From Flavobacterium ammoniigenes (GTDB lineage Bacteria; Bacteroidota; Bacteroidia; Flavobacteriales; Flavobacteriaceae), in contig NZ_AP025184.1 in the NCBI RefSeq assembly GCF_020886055.1, positions 1,240,001-1,304,000 on the forward strand: a stretch of DNA of 64,000 bases, read 5' to 3'. The translations under genes were made by a program, and so were the position numbers. This document shows positions 1-8,330 of the stretch, in pieces (the first letter of the stretch is position 1; every line of letters begins with the position of its first letter). A model generated the notes under the pieces. That model was not told where the DNA came from. It saw only the letters and a list, made by a program, of their open reading frames with translations, and did no database searches.

Positions 1-256
1 TAGTAATGTAAAAATACAAACTGGTTCCAATAGCGCCATACACCAAAGGAATTTTCCAATATTTTTTATTGTAGGCTTGTCCCAAGCCTGGTAAAACTGC
101 AGAATAAAAAGCAGCTTTTGCAGGTGTTAAAGGGTCGATGTTATTCGATTTCAAGCTGTCTTTTACCGTTTGCGATGGAATTGTTTTGCTTTGTGCAAAA
201 ACGAAAATGTTTCCCAAAAACAAAAATAAAAGAGCTATGAAAAGTCGTTTATGCAC
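1..256 (-). CDS. DUF5683 domain protein, 5' part (cut by the left window edge)
   Basis: The visible N-terminus has a signal peptide (start HKRLFIALLFLFLGNIFVFA) and then the segment PAKAAFYSAVLPGLGQAYN, typical of the DUF5683 membrane-protein family of Bacteroidota. The function is unknown. The start is a GTG at 254-256 that shares one base with the parB stop codon (TAGTG), so it is translationally coupled to parA-parB. In related flavobacteria this gene lies between parB and dapB-lepB (recalled, not checked). About 85 codons are visible; the C-terminus lies outside the window. Confidence 0.75.
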   Translation of the reverse strand, partial: MHKRLFIALLFLFLGNIFVFAQSKTIPSQTVKDSLKSNNIDPLTPAKAAFYSAVLPGLGQAYNKKYWKIPLVYGAIGTSLYFYIT

Positions 257-1155
257 TATCCTTTGATTAGTTTGACAATTCGCTTGAAGTCTTCTTCAGA
301 GTGAAAAGGAATGGTGATTTTACCTTTGCCATTTCCAGCTACTTGAATGTCAACTTTGGTTCCAAAATAGTCTGTGAATTTATTTTGCTCGCTTGCCGCC
401 ACTTCAAAAGAAGTTGATTTAGTTGTAGCAGCAGATTTTGGTTTCAAACTTTCTTGATACTTCTTAACCAAAGCTTCTGTTTCACGAACAGATAAATTTT
501 GGCTTACGATTTTTTGGTAAATATCCGTTTGAACATCTTGGTCTTCAATGTTGATAATGGCTCGGCCATGCCCCATACTGATAAATCCATCTCGAATTCC
601 AGTTTGGATGATTGGATCTAGTTTTAACAAACGCAAGTAATTGGCAATTGTAGAACGTTTTTTACCCACACGTTCACTCATTTGCTCTTGAGTCAATTCA
701 ATTTCGTCCATCAAACGTTGGTAAGAAAGCGCAATTTCTATAGGATCTAAGTCGTGTCGCTGAATATTTTCTACCAAAGCCATCACCAAAGACTCATTAT
801 CATTGGCAATGCGGATATAGGCAGGAACGGTTTTTAGACCAACTAAAGTAGAAGCGCGCAAACGGCGCTCTCCAGAAATCAATTGGTACTTATTGAAGTC
901 TAATTTGCGAACCGTGATAGGCTGAATCACGCCTAATTCTTTGATAGAGGTTGCTAATTCTTTTAATGATTCTTCATTAAAATTACTTCTAGGTTGAAAC
1001 GGATTAATTTCAATCGCATCAATTTCCAATTCAATAATGTTGCCCACAACTTTGTCAGCATTCTTGTCATGTACTGATTTGATATCGTTCTCTGGATCCT
1101 TCAATAAGGCCGATAATCCTCTTCCTAAAGCTTGTTTTTTTATTGCTTTTGCCAT
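256..1155 (-). CDS. parB: chromosome-partitioning protein ParB (CTPase, parS-binding)
   Basis: A 299-residue ParB/Spo0J protein, normal length. It has a basic N-terminal tail with a GRGLSALL motif (ParA-stimulating segment), the ParB N-domain with NPFQPR at about 51-56 and the CTP-binding arginine motif GERRLR at 95-100, a helix-turn-helix region at about 150-210 (SERVGKKRSTIANYL, then GHGRAI), and a C-terminal dimerisation region. It binds parS, loads as a CTP-dependent clamp and works with ParA in origin segregation. It starts four bases after the parA stop, so the two form one operon. No perfect parS palindrome was found in this window. Confidence 0.96.
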   Translation of the reverse strand: MAKAIKKQALGRGLSALLKDPENDIKSVHDKNADKVVGNIIELEIDAIEINPFQPRSNFNEESLKELATSIKELGVIQPITVRKLDFNKYQLISGERRLRASTLVGLKTVPAYIRIANDNESLVMALVENIQRHDLDPIEIALSYQRLMDEIELTQEQMSERVGKKRSTIANYLRLLKLDPIIQTGIRDGFISMGHGRAIINIEDQDVQTDIYQKIVSQNLSVRETEALVKKYQESLKPKSAATTKSTSFEVAASEQNKFTDYFGTKVDIQVAGNGKGKITIPFHSEEDFKRIVKLIKG

Positions 1156-1159
1156 ACAA

Positions 1160-1927
1160 TTAATTGCTGTTTTTTTGAATTACTTCCTGGGCTAAATGCA
1201 AGTAGTTGGTAGCTCCTTTACTTGTAGCGTCATAATTTATAATGCTTTCGCCAAAACTCGGCGCTTCGCCTAACTTGATATTTCTTTGGATAATGGTTTC
1301 GAACACCATATCGTTAAAATGTTTTTGTACTTCTTCCACCACTTGGTTGGATAAACGCAAACGGGAATCAAACATGGTCAATAATAATCCTTCAATGTCT
1401 AATTCTGGATTGTGAATTCTTTGAATACTTTTGATGGTATTCAATAATTTTCCTAAGCCTTCTAATGCAAAATATTCGCATTGAATCGGGATAATTACCG
1501 AGTCAGCCGCAGTTAACGCATTCAAAGTTAAAAGCCCAAGAGAGGGAGCACAATCAATAATGATAAAATCGTAATTGTCTTTTACACTTTGCAATGCTTG
1601 TTTGAGCATATATTCTCTATTTTCTTTGTCAACCAATTCAATTTCAATGGCAACTAGATCAATATGAGCTGGGATAATATCGACATTCGGAGCCGAACAA
1701 CCTACGATGGCTTCTTTTGGGGAATGGCTATGTTCTAAAATTTGGTAGGTGCCAATTTCAACTGCTTCCACATCAATTCCTAACCCAGAAGAGGCATTGG
1801 CTTGAGGGTCTGCATCAATTAGCAGTACTTTTTTTTCTAAAACACCTAATGATGCAGCAAGATTTACCGATGTAGTGGTTTTTCCGACTCCCCCTTTTTG
1901 ATTGGCAATAGCAATGATTTTACCCAT
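1160..1927 (-). CDS. parA: chromosome-partitioning ATPase ParA (Soj family)
   Basis: A 255-residue ParA/MinD-type ATPase with the deviant Walker A motif KGGVGKTTT at 11-19, DADPQANAS as Walker A' region, and IIDCAPSLGLLTLNAL as Walker B/switch region. It forms ATP-dependent dimers on nucleoid DNA and moves ParB-parS complexes. It is the first gene of a minus-strand operon with parB and the DUF5683 gene. Length and motif order are canonical; nothing is degraded. Confidence 0.97.
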   Translation of the reverse strand: MGKIIAIANQKGGVGKTTTSVNLAASLGVLEKKVLLIDADPQANASSGLGIDVEAVEIGTYQILEHSHSPKEAIVGCSAPNVDIIPAHIDLVAIEIELVDKENREYMLKQALQSVKDNYDFIIIDCAPSLGLLTLNALTAADSVIIPIQCEYFALEGLGKLLNTIKSIQRIHNPELDIEGLLLTMFDSRLRLSNQVVEEVQKHFNDMVFETIIQRNIKLGEAPSFGESIINYDATSKGATNYLHLAQEVIQKNSN

Positions 1928-2100
1928 TTATTTTTTTGAATTTTGAAACGTAAAAATACAATTAATTATCGTTTCTGAAAATCTATTTCGTAAAGATTTG
2001 TTACTACTTGATTTGGGGCTCTTTGGCAACTTTAAAAAGGATATTTCAAGCTGGTTATATCAATTTTTCTGTTGAAAAATTCACCCAATTGGCAGAAAAT

Positions 2101-2134
2101 AAAAAATCCCTTTTGCTAAGCAAAAAGGATTTTT
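2101..2134 (-). terminator. intrinsic terminator after tRNA-Pro
   Basis: Inverted repeat (minus strand ATCCTTTTTGC / GCAAAAGGGAT, one mismatch) with a TTAG loop and a U-tract, beginning two bases after the tRNA 3' end. Confidence 0.75.
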
Positions 2135-2135
2135 G

Positions 2136-2210
2136 TCGGGGTGGCAGGATTCGAACCTGCGGCCTCCTGCTCCCAAAGCAGGCGCGATAACCGGGCTACG
2201 CTACACCCCG
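2136..2210 (-). tRNA. tRNA-Pro (anticodon TGG)
   Basis: The minus strand folds as a standard cloverleaf: acceptor CGGGGTG pairs with CACCCCG and is followed by discriminator A; the anticodon stem CCTGC/GCAGG encloses the loop TTTGGGA with anticodon TGG; the T arm contains GTTCGAATC. CCA is not encoded (the genome reads CAA after the discriminator). It has its own promoter and terminator. A small overlapping plus-strand reading frame is a shadow of the tRNA. Confidence 0.96.
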
Positions 2211-2221
2211 TAACGCGAGTG

Positions 2222-2251
2222 CAAAGATAGAATTAATTTTTATTTAAGCAA
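2222..2251 (-). promoter_or_regulatory. promoter of tRNA-Pro
   Basis: On the minus strand TTG (2249-2251) and TATCTTTG (2222-2229) are 19 bases apart, matching the Bacteroidota primary-sigma consensus TTG-N17-23-TAnnTTTG. Transcription would begin just before the tRNA. Confidence 0.75.
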
Positions 2252-2309
2252 GTCAAAACTACAAATAGGCGATGATTATTTTTTAATAGCTAAAAATGAT
2301 ATTTTTTTG

Positions 2310-2339
2310 TTTGCCGTTTTTATTTTAAAACTACCTTTG
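2310..2339 (+). promoter_or_regulatory. promoter of trxB
   Basis: TTTG at 2310-2313 and TACCTTTG at 2332-2339, 18 bases apart, a full match to the Bacteroidota promoter; the 5' leader would be about 25-30 bases. Confidence 0.75.
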
Positions 2340-2372
2340 TTTTCTTTTTAAAATATACAAATACATACAATC

Positions 2373-3323
2373 ATGTCAGATACAATTGAAAAAATAAAAT
2401 GCCTAATTATAGGTTCTGGACCAGCAGGTTATACCGCTGCAATTTATGCGGCAAGAGCCAATATGAATCCGGTTTTGTACCAAGGAATGCAACCTGGTGG
2501 ACAACTTACCACTACTAATGAAGTGGAAAATTTCCCAGGATATGTAGATGGTGTAACAGGACCAGAAATGATGGTGCAATTGCAAGCTCAAGCACAACGT
2601 TTTGGTGCTGATATTCGCGATGGATGGGCTACTAAAGTTGATTTTTCCGGGTCAATTCACAAAGTTTGGATTAATGATACTATTGAATTGCATTGTGAAA
2701 CAGTAATTATTTCAACTGGAGCAACAGCGAAATATTTAGGTTTGCCATCAGAACAACATTATTTGAAAATGGGAGGTGGGGTTTCTGCTTGCGCAGTTTG
2801 TGATGGATTTTTCTATAGAAATCAAGAAGTAGTGATTGTAGGAGCAGGAGATTCAGCTTGTGAAGAAGCGCACTATTTATCTAAATTGTGTAAAAAAGTA
2901 ACGATGTTAGTTCGAAGTGAAAAATTTAGAGCTTCTAAAATCATGGAGGAGCGCGTACGTGCTACAGAGAATATTACCATTTTAATGAATCACGATACTG
3001 TTGAAGTCTTGGGAGATGAACAAGTGGTAACGGGTGTTAAAGCTAAAAACAAAACTACTGACGAAATTTTTGAAATTCCAGCAACTGGTTTCTTTGTAGC
3101 TATTGGTCACCAACCGAATACCGCTATTTTTAAAGAGTATATTTCTTTAGATGAAACAGGTTATATTGTCAATACACCAGGCACATCAAAAACAAATGTT
3201 GCAGGAGTATTTGTTGCAGGAGATGCTGCTGATCATGTCTATCGTCAAGCAATTACAGCTGCAGGAACAGGATGTATGGCGGCATTGGATGCGGAACGTT
3301 ATTTGGCCGCTAAAGGACATTAA
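2373..3323 (+). CDS. trxB: thioredoxin-disulfide reductase
   Basis: A 316-residue FAD/NADPH flavoenzyme that reduces thioredoxin in the cytoplasm. Visible features: FAD-binding GSGPAGY at 14-20, the redox-active CAVC motif at 140-143 (usually CATC), the NADPH-binding GAGDSACEEA segment at about 157-166, and the C-terminal FAD contact GDAADHVYRQA. Length is typical of bacterial low-molecular-weight TrxB. It is monocistronic with a clear promoter and a shared terminator. The Ala-to-Val change does not affect a catalytic residue. Confidence 0.96.
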   Translation: MSDTIEKIKCLIIGSGPAGYTAAIYAARANMNPVLYQGMQPGGQLTTTNEVENFPGYVDGVTGPEMMVQLQAQAQRFGADIRDGWATKVDFSGSIHKVWINDTIELHCETVIISTGATAKYLGLPSEQHYLKMGGGVSACAVCDGFFYRNQEVVIVGAGDSACEEAHYLSKLCKKVTMLVRSEKFRASKIMEERVRATENITILMNHDTVEVLGDEQVVTGVKAKNKTTDEIFEIPATGFFVAIGHQPNTAIFKEYISLDETGYIVNTPGTSKTNVAGVFVAGDAADHVYRQAITAAGTGCMAALDAERYLAAKGH

Positions 3324-3342
3324 TTCCTTCAGAATAGTATAA

Positions 3343-3372
3343 AAAAAAGTCCCGTAATTGGGACTTTTTTTA
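3343..3372. terminator. bidirectional terminator between trxB and the GIN-domain gene
   Basis: AAAAGTCCC / GGGACTTTT stem with GTAATT loop, flanked by A- and T-tracts; serves both convergent genes. Confidence 0.85.
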
Positions 3373-4218
3373 TTTTTTAAGAGGAAGTTTTTTTAGCAAT
3401 TTAGCTTCTCCTGAAAACTTACGAATTTCTATTTTTGGATTTCCATATACGTTTATTTCCGTATTATCATTAGCATCTAGGATGAGGTTGTTTTCTACAA
3501 GTAGACTACAATTTGCTTTTCCTTCAATGGTTAAATCTGACGTTTTAGAATTAAATTTGCTCGCGTTTAATTCAGCCAAATTGTCAATCCGAATAATCGA
3601 GTTGTCTGAGTCACCTTCAATTGTCGCTGTTGCTTTTTGGTACAAATCACATTTCAATTCGGCACTGTTAATTAAAGCTTTTAACGAGCTATTTTTACTT
3701 AATTCAATAAATGAGGTTTCGCTTTTTAGATTGAGTTCTATTTTCGATTTGTCGTCTGCTTGCAAATTGAAGTTACCAGCATTGACATTCAAAAATAATT
3801 TGGATTTATCCAACGATTTGAAAGTGATGGTGTCTAAAATGATTTCATGAATGGCATTGATTACCGATTCATCTTTTGCAGTAACCAGATTTAGGTCATT
3901 GGTGTAGGTAACTTTTATGGATAGCTTTTTGAATCCTTGAATTTCTTTTGTAGTTGAAACGATCAGAATTTTATCTTGAACTTTCGTGCTAATGATTTCA
4001 TGTAAATTATCATCGGCTTCAATATTTATTTGGTTTTTTGCTCCTTTTTCTAAATGGATTTCTATATTGTCTTCAACTTCAATCGCAGTAAATGATTTAA
4101 TTTCTTTGCTGGAAGAAGTAACTAATTTTGAACCTCTAATTTTTTCAGTTTTTTGAGCTTGAAGTAAACATGAAAAAACGCAAAGCACAATAATGGTAAG
4201 AAAAAGTTTTAGTTTCAT
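3370..4218 (-). CDS. secreted GIN-domain (DUF2807) protein
   Basis: A 282-residue exported protein: Sec signal peptide (about 1-22, ending LLQAQ), then a repetitive beta-strand-rich region (EVEDNIEIHLEKGAKNQI, EADDNLHEIIST) typical of DUF2807, a right-handed beta-helix fold found in Bacteroidota. The molecular role is unknown. A weak relative of the lipoprotein encoded just upstream (4298-5032); a terminator and a promoter element lie between them, so it is probably transcribed separately. Confidence 0.8.
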   Translation of the reverse strand: MKLKLFLTIIVLCVFSCLLQAQKTEKIRGSKLVTSSSKEIKSFTAIEVEDNIEIHLEKGAKNQINIEADDNLHEIISTKVQDKILIVSTTKEIQGFKKLSIKVTYTNDLNLVTAKDESVINAIHEIILDTITFKSLDKSKLFLNVNAGNFNLQADDKSKIELNLKSETSFIELSKNSSLKALINSAELKCDLYQKATATIEGDSDNSIIRIDNLAELNASKFNSKTSDLTIEGKANCSLLVENNLILDANDNTEINVYGNPKIEIRKFSGEAKLLKKLPLKK

Positions 4219-4235
4219 GGCGAATAGGTTTTATA

Positions 4236-4243
4236 CAAATATA
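4236..4243 (-). promoter_or_regulatory. -7 element upstream of the secreted GIN-domain gene
   Basis: Minus strand TATATTTG matches TAnnTTTG; no TTG at the expected -33 distance. It overlaps the edge of the preceding terminator. Confidence 0.45.
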
Positions 4244-4275
4244 AAAAAATCATTCACTTGTGATGAATGATTTTT
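4243..4275 (-). terminator. terminator of the PadR-PspC-GIN operon
   Basis: Minus strand AAATCATTCA / TGAATGATTT stem with a short loop and a T-tract, 22 bases after the GIN lipoprotein stop codon. Confidence 0.75.
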
Positions 4276-4297
4276 CTTATTTATCTACGGAATGAAA

Positions 4298-5032
4298 TTA
4301 ATTGTATTCGATACTTCCGCCTGAACTTGTTTTCTTTTGAAGTGTTTTAGGGGCCACTTTATAGGTGATGGAGCCGCCACTAGAAGCTTCAGATTGTAAG
4401 CTAAGAATAGGATGAACTATCAATGAAGCACCACTAGAAGCGTCTGCAATTACTTCATTGGTTAACATTTCTGAGCAATCATTAGAGCTCCCACTAGATG
4501 CTTGCGCGTCTAACTTAAAAGCCAAACCTTTCAAATTTAAGTTAGCGGCACTACTCGTTTTACAATTAATAGATTCCATTTCGAGATCGAGATTGATTTG
4601 AGCTGCACTAGATGCTTTAATATAAATTTGATTTCCTTTAATAGTGTTTAAACTGTGAATAGAGGAAGCACTCGACGCCTCCAGATTTTCAATTGTGGGC
4701 ATAGTAACCTTTACTTTTCTAGTTCCATTGCGAATGTTTAAGTAGGGTTCACTAGAAATGATTAATCTACCATTCTTTACTTCAGTAATAATGCTACTTT
4801 GAAGGTTGTCATCCGCTTCAACTAGTATTTCAGTTTTATCCGACTGTTCGATAGTTAATTCAATAGCGCTGCTTACATCTACACCGGTAAATTTTTCAGT
4901 TATAGTTCTGGTTTCAGTGGTAATGTTTCCACTACCTTTCTTGCTGTTGTAGTCGAAATGACACCCACTAAAAAATAATGCAGTTATGACTAGAACAATA
5001 ATTTTGGTAATCCAAGTGATGATTTTAATCAT
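4298..5032 (-). CDS. GIN-domain (DUF2807) lipoprotein with SS[AG] ladder
   Basis: A 244-residue protein with an N-terminal hydrophobic segment ending in a lipobox-like FSGC (Cys 24), so probably lipidated. The body is a DUF2807 domain. Serine pairs followed by A or G recur at residues 120, 141, 160, 179, 199, 217 and 236 (18-21 apart), as expected for one rung per repeat of a beta-helix. It follows the PspC-type membrane protein by two bases, so it belongs to the PadR-PspC operon. Function unknown; a cell-envelope role is inferred from location and context. Confidence 0.82.
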   Translation of the reverse strand: MIKIITWITKIIVLVITALFFSGCHFDYNSKKGSGNITTETRTITEKFTGVDVSSAIELTIEQSDKTEILVEADDNLQSSIITEVKNGRLIISSEPYLNIRNGTRKVKVTMPTIENLEASSASSIHSLNTIKGNQIYIKASSAAQINLDLEMESINCKTSSAANLNLKGLAFKLDAQASSGSSNDCSEMLTNEVIADASSGASLIVHPILSLQSEASSGGSITYKVAPKTLQKKTSSGGSIEYN

Positions 5033-5034
5033 GA

Positions 5035-6759
5035 TTATTCTTTTTTAATAATTACACCTTCTTTATTAATTGTTAATCCTTTTTTAGCGGATTGATTGAT
5101 AGTTACTACTTCACCATTTACTTTAACTGTTGTTGTTACTACGGTATCATTACCCGTTATATCTTCAGTAACTCCAGTTTCAACATCATTGTACTCATCT
5201 TCATTCTCTGGACAATTCAAGCATTTTACTTGTAAACTGTTTACCTTATAAAGGTAATCATCTGAGCTATAGTGTAAATTAAAAAAATCATTATTGGATT
5301 GATCGTAATGTTGTGCTGATTTATCCACTTTGAATACCATTCCTTCGGGTAAGTACAAATATATAGCTACTTCTTGATCGCGAAATTTTTCTGCTACCGA
5401 AGTTAGTAGGTAATTATCAAATACTAATTTATTTCCTTCTAATTTGTATCCAAATTGAATTTTTTCAGCGCGTTTTTTTGCTTCATTAAACGATTTCCCT
5501 CTTGCTCTTCTTTCTATTTGAATGTAAGGTGCTTTTTCATCTGATTTTTCAATTTCAAAATGAATATTATTGGAATAAATTACCTCATTTTTTGATGCGT
5601 CTTGAACAAATCTGAAATTATCAGTATCATCAAGATCATTAGTATAATTTTCGTTGTATCGGAACTCGATTTGCAAGGTGTCCGTAGGAAGAATGTTTAA
5701 TGTTTCTTTTTTAATGGTCTTTCCTTCATAAGCCACTTCTGAAGCTTGTTGAATTCCAATTGAAATTAGGGCTGCAATAGCCAGGATCCATAAAGCAAAT
5801 AGTGTATATTTAGCAATACTACCAATAGATTTCATACTAGGCGATAATAATCTAAATCCTAAAAGTGTCAAGAAAAAGAATGGAATTCCAACTCCCAAAA
5901 ACATTAACAATCCAAATACCCAAATTGGATAGTCAGTAAAGTTACCTGCATTGGCAAATTCAGTCCAAGGGAATTCAATGAAAGCACCTGTTCCTAATGT
6001 GAAAATTCCAACGAACAAAAAGAATAAAACGGTAACGCCTGTTATAATTAAAATTACGCCTAAAAATTTCGCAAAAACTTTGAAAATGTTACTGATGATT
6101 TCGCTTAACGAATTACCAAATTTTTCAGCACCCGTTTTGATTTGATTGCCATATTTGTCGTAATCTACATTTTTAAATTTCTCAGAAACCGAATCAAATT
6201 CCTCACGCACTTTTTTCTCAATGCTAGAAATAGTTACGGGTTCACCAGTCATCTCCAATTTTTCTGAGGTAGTTACTGCTTCAGGAGTAGCTATCCATAA
6301 AATGATATAAGCTAAAATTCCTGTTCCAAAACCAAAGAAAAACAGTAATAAAATTACACGAATCCAAACTACATCAATTCCCAAATAGTGACTTAAACCA
6401 GCCGCTACACCACCAATCATACCTTTGTCTTTATCACGGTATAATTTTTTGGATTTTTTGTAAGCCTGATAATTGGATTCTACTTTTGAATCGTCTTCAA
6501 TAATATAGTCTTCAGGTTGGCCCATTACGGCAATAACTTCGTCGATTTCTTTCAAACCAATCACGTGTTTGTCTGAAAGTAGTTTTTCGCTAAGCAATTC
6601 CGAAATGCGCATTTCAATGTCTTTGATAATCTCCTCTTGTCCTGATGAGTTGTTCAAAGAACGTTTGATGGCGTCAAAATAACGCGATAATTTTTGGTAC
6701 GCATCTTCGTCAATATGGAATACAATTCCGCCTAAATTTATGGTTACAGTTTTATTCAT
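5035..6759 (-). CDS. PspC-domain multi-spanning membrane protein
   Basis: 574 residues from ATG at 6759. An N-terminal soluble region of about 90 residues (VTINLGGIVFHIDEDAYQ) is followed by a PspC domain (about 105-160; GMIGGVAAGLSHYLGIDVVW) with a transmembrane hairpin, more membrane segments to about residue 340, then a long soluble C-terminal part. PspC proteins sense envelope stress in other bacteria; this Bacteroidota type is uncharacterised. The start was placed at ATG 6759, two bases after the PadR stop codon (TAG at 6762-6764). Longer reading from 6813 would run inside padR. Operon with the PadR gene and the GIN lipoprotein. Confidence 0.88.
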   Translation of the reverse strand: MNKTVTINLGGIVFHIDEDAYQKLSRYFDAIKRSLNNSSGQEEIIKDIEMRISELLSEKLLSDKHVIGLKEIDEVIAVMGQPEDYIIEDDSKVESNYQAYKKSKKLYRDKDKGMIGGVAAGLSHYLGIDVVWIRVILLLFFFGFGTGILAYIILWIATPEAVTTSEKLEMTGEPVTISSIEKKVREEFDSVSEKFKNVDYDKYGNQIKTGAEKFGNSLSEIISNIFKVFAKFLGVILIITGVTVLFFLFVGIFTLGTGAFIEFPWTEFANAGNFTDYPIWVFGLLMFLGVGIPFFFLTLLGFRLLSPSMKSIGSIAKYTLFALWILAIAALISIGIQQASEVAYEGKTIKKETLNILPTDTLQIEFRYNENYTNDLDDTDNFRFVQDASKNEVIYSNNIHFEIEKSDEKAPYIQIERRARGKSFNEAKKRAEKIQFGYKLEGNKLVFDNYLLTSVAEKFRDQEVAIYLYLPEGMVFKVDKSAQHYDQSNNDFFNLHYSSDDYLYKVNSLQVKCLNCPENEDEYNDVETGVTEDITGNDTVVTTTVKVNGEVVTINQSAKKGLTINKEGVIIKKE

Positions 6760-6761
6760 GA

Positions 6762-7094
6762 CTATTCGTTTTGATTGGTGATTAAGTTTACGGCATTCGA
6801 TAATTCCATCCAAGTGCCGTTCAATTCAGTTAAAAATGTCTGTCCGTCTTCGGTCAAACCATAATATTTTCTTGGTGGACCAGAAGTCGATTCTTCCCAA
6901 CGATAGTCTAATAAACCATCATTTTTTAGTCGGGTTAGTAATGGATAAATCGTTCCTTCTACCACTAATAATTTGGCGTTTTTTAAGGTGTCTAAAATCT
7001 CGGAAGTGTAGGCATATTTCTCTTTTAAAACCGAGAGAATGCAAAACTCGAGAACCCCTTTACGCATCTGGGCTTTTGTGTTTTCTATATTCAT
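6762..7094 (-). CDS. PadR-family transcriptional regulator
   Basis: A 110-residue winged-helix protein with the PadR signature: MRKGVLEFCILSVL at the N-terminus, then YPLLTRLKNDGLLDYRWE (recognition helix and wing) and PPRKYYGLTEDG. It lies immediately upstream of the PspC membrane-protein gene and is probably its autoregulated repressor, the usual arrangement for this pair in Bacteroidota. The effector is unknown. No clear operator was found in the region upstream, which is filled by an intergenic repeat. Confidence 0.92.
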   Translation of the reverse strand: MNIENTKAQMRKGVLEFCILSVLKEKYAYTSEILDTLKNAKLLVVEGTIYPLLTRLKNDGLLDYRWEESTSGPPRKYYGLTEDGQTFLTELNGTWMELSNAVNLITNQNE

Positions 7095-7105
7095 AATTAG
7101 TTTAT

Positions 7106-7212
7106 TTTTTGTTTGAAGCTAATCCCGCTTTGCATTGCAATCTTTGTATTTCGCTACGCTCCATAAAAAAGATTTTCCTTTCACCCGAAGATTCGGGACG
7201 GGGCTAGGGGAA
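7106..7212 (-). repeat. palindromic intergenic repeat (Flavobacterium type)
   Basis: About 105 bases between the DUF4870 and padR genes, more GC-rich than the surroundings. On the minus strand it reads CTAGCCCCG, then the palindrome CCCGAATCTTCGGG, then a second hairpin with arms AATCTTT and AAAGATT around TATGGAGCGTAGCGAAAT, and ends GCGGGATTAGC. The outer ends (CTAGCCCCG and CGGGATTAG) are imperfect inverse complements. It resembles a repeat I recall as dispersed in Flavobacterium intergenic regions; only one copy is visible here. Confidence 0.55.
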
Positions 7213-7216
7213 TGCT

Positions 7217-7672
7217 TTATTTCATGAATTTGATGGTCAAAGGATAACTATAGTATTCTCCGTTTGCAGTCTTCACAGCTGCTCTAATAATTAAGAAAAA
7301 CTCAACGATTTTTAAACATGCCAAAAAGAAAACGGCAATGGCTCCGGTAGTAATCAAACCAATGTTTTCTGAAAAGTTTAAGTCTTGCACTACAAAGTGT
7401 CTGTCATGAATCAATTCATCAAAGGTTACATGGCTTAAAAAAGTAATCAGAAAGCTTGGAATAAAAATGGCTCCTAAAATCAAAGAATACAATAAAACGC
7501 TCAATTGAAAATTGATGCATTGTTTGCCATTGTAATCCACAAAAGTAGATTCATTTTTTTTGGAACTCCAGATAATTATAGGAATTACAAAATTACCTAA
7601 TGGGAAAAGGTATTGTCCAAAAGCGCCTAGATGAGTTACAGTCGCCCAATTTTTTTCTGTATTTGTTTGCAT
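7217..7672 (-). CDS. DUF4870 membrane protein
   Basis: 151 residues from ATG at 7672. Three or four hydrophobic segments; the pattern NWATVTHLGAFGQYLFPLG then an NGKQCINFQLS segment is typical of DUF4870 small membrane proteins, whose function is unknown. A longer reading from 7702 is rejected because a -7 promoter element (7700-7707) overlaps that first codon, so transcripts would begin inside it. Separated from padR by a repeat element, so co-transcription is uncertain. Confidence 0.82.
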   Translation of the reverse strand: MQTNTEKNWATVTHLGAFGQYLFPLGNFVIPIIIWSSKKNESTFVDYNGKQCINFQLSVLLYSLILGAIFIPSFLITFLSHVTFDELIHDRHFVVQDLNFSENIGLITTGAIAVFFLACLKIVEFFLIIRAAVKTANGEYYSYPLTIKFMK

Positions 7673-7699
7673 AATTAAAGTGTATAGTAATTTCTTATG

Positions 7700-7707
7700 C
7701 AAATATA
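7700..7707 (-). promoter_or_regulatory. -7 element of the DUF4870 gene
   Basis: Minus strand TATATTTG, matching TAnnTTTG, 27 bases upstream of the chosen start; no good -33 TTG. Confidence 0.5.
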
Positions 7708-7877
7708 TATCTAAAAGACAGTATCTTGTTTTGCATAGTAGTAAATATTAACATAAAATTAACATTTTTAAATTATTACTAAATACTTAAGTAGTTGTTT
7801 TTAAGTGTAATAAGTGAATTTTGAAAGTTTTCTGTTTATTAATCCTAAATTACTATTTTTACTAAAAATTAGCCATT

Positions 7878-8330
7878 ATGACCCTTACAGCCTCCAAACT
7901 GAATCAATTTTTACTATTTAAATTACCTTCTGCTTTTATTTGTGGAGTTCGTGTAAAGACTATCCATGCTACTGAATGTGTGGTATCGGTCAAACACCGA
8001 TGGATCAATCAGAATCCTTTTCAGTCGATGTACTTTGCAGTTCAAGCGATGGGTGCTGAGTTGAGCACGGGTGCTTTGGTGATGTATCATATTCAAAAAA
8101 GTGGGAAGAAAATATCGATGTTAGTTGCTAACAATAAAGGTAATTTTACCAAAAAGGCAACTGGGCGAATTACTTTTAGCTGTAATGACGGTCATTTAAT
8201 CGAGGAGGCTATTCAAAAAACAATAGCCACAGGCGAGGGGCAAACTTTTTGGATGAAATCCATTGGAATGAATGAACAAGGGGTGCAAGTTTCTGAAATG
8301 GACTTTGAATGGAGTGTGCGAGTTAAATAA
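7878..8330 (+). CDS. DUF4442 hotdog-fold protein (thioesterase-like)
   Basis: 150 residues resembling the DUF4442 (YiiD C-terminal-like) branch of the hotdog superfamily: RWINQNPFQSMYFAVQAMGAE is the conserved central helix region, followed by the long beta strands. Hotdog proteins usually act on acyl-CoA or acyl-ACP thioesters; no specific substrate can be assigned. Single gene, convergent with the Cys-rich small protein and sharing its terminator. Confidence 0.75.
   Translation: MTLTASKLNQFLLFKLPSAFICGVRVKTIHATECVVSVKHRWINQNPFQSMYFAVQAMGAELSTGALVMYHIQKSGKKISMLVANNKGNFTKKATGRITFSCNDGHLIEEAIQKTIATGEGQTFWMKSIGMNEQGVQVSEMDFEWSVRVK

Noticed and set aside
476..496. Possible parS site within parB (TGTTTCACG...)
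   Set aside because: Only the left half matches the parS palindrome; the right half is AACAGA, so the dyad is not formed.
2008..2190. Plus-strand frame across the tRNA-Pro region
   Set aside because: It runs antisense through the tRNA gene and its terminator and has no family similarity; the tRNA explains the conservation.
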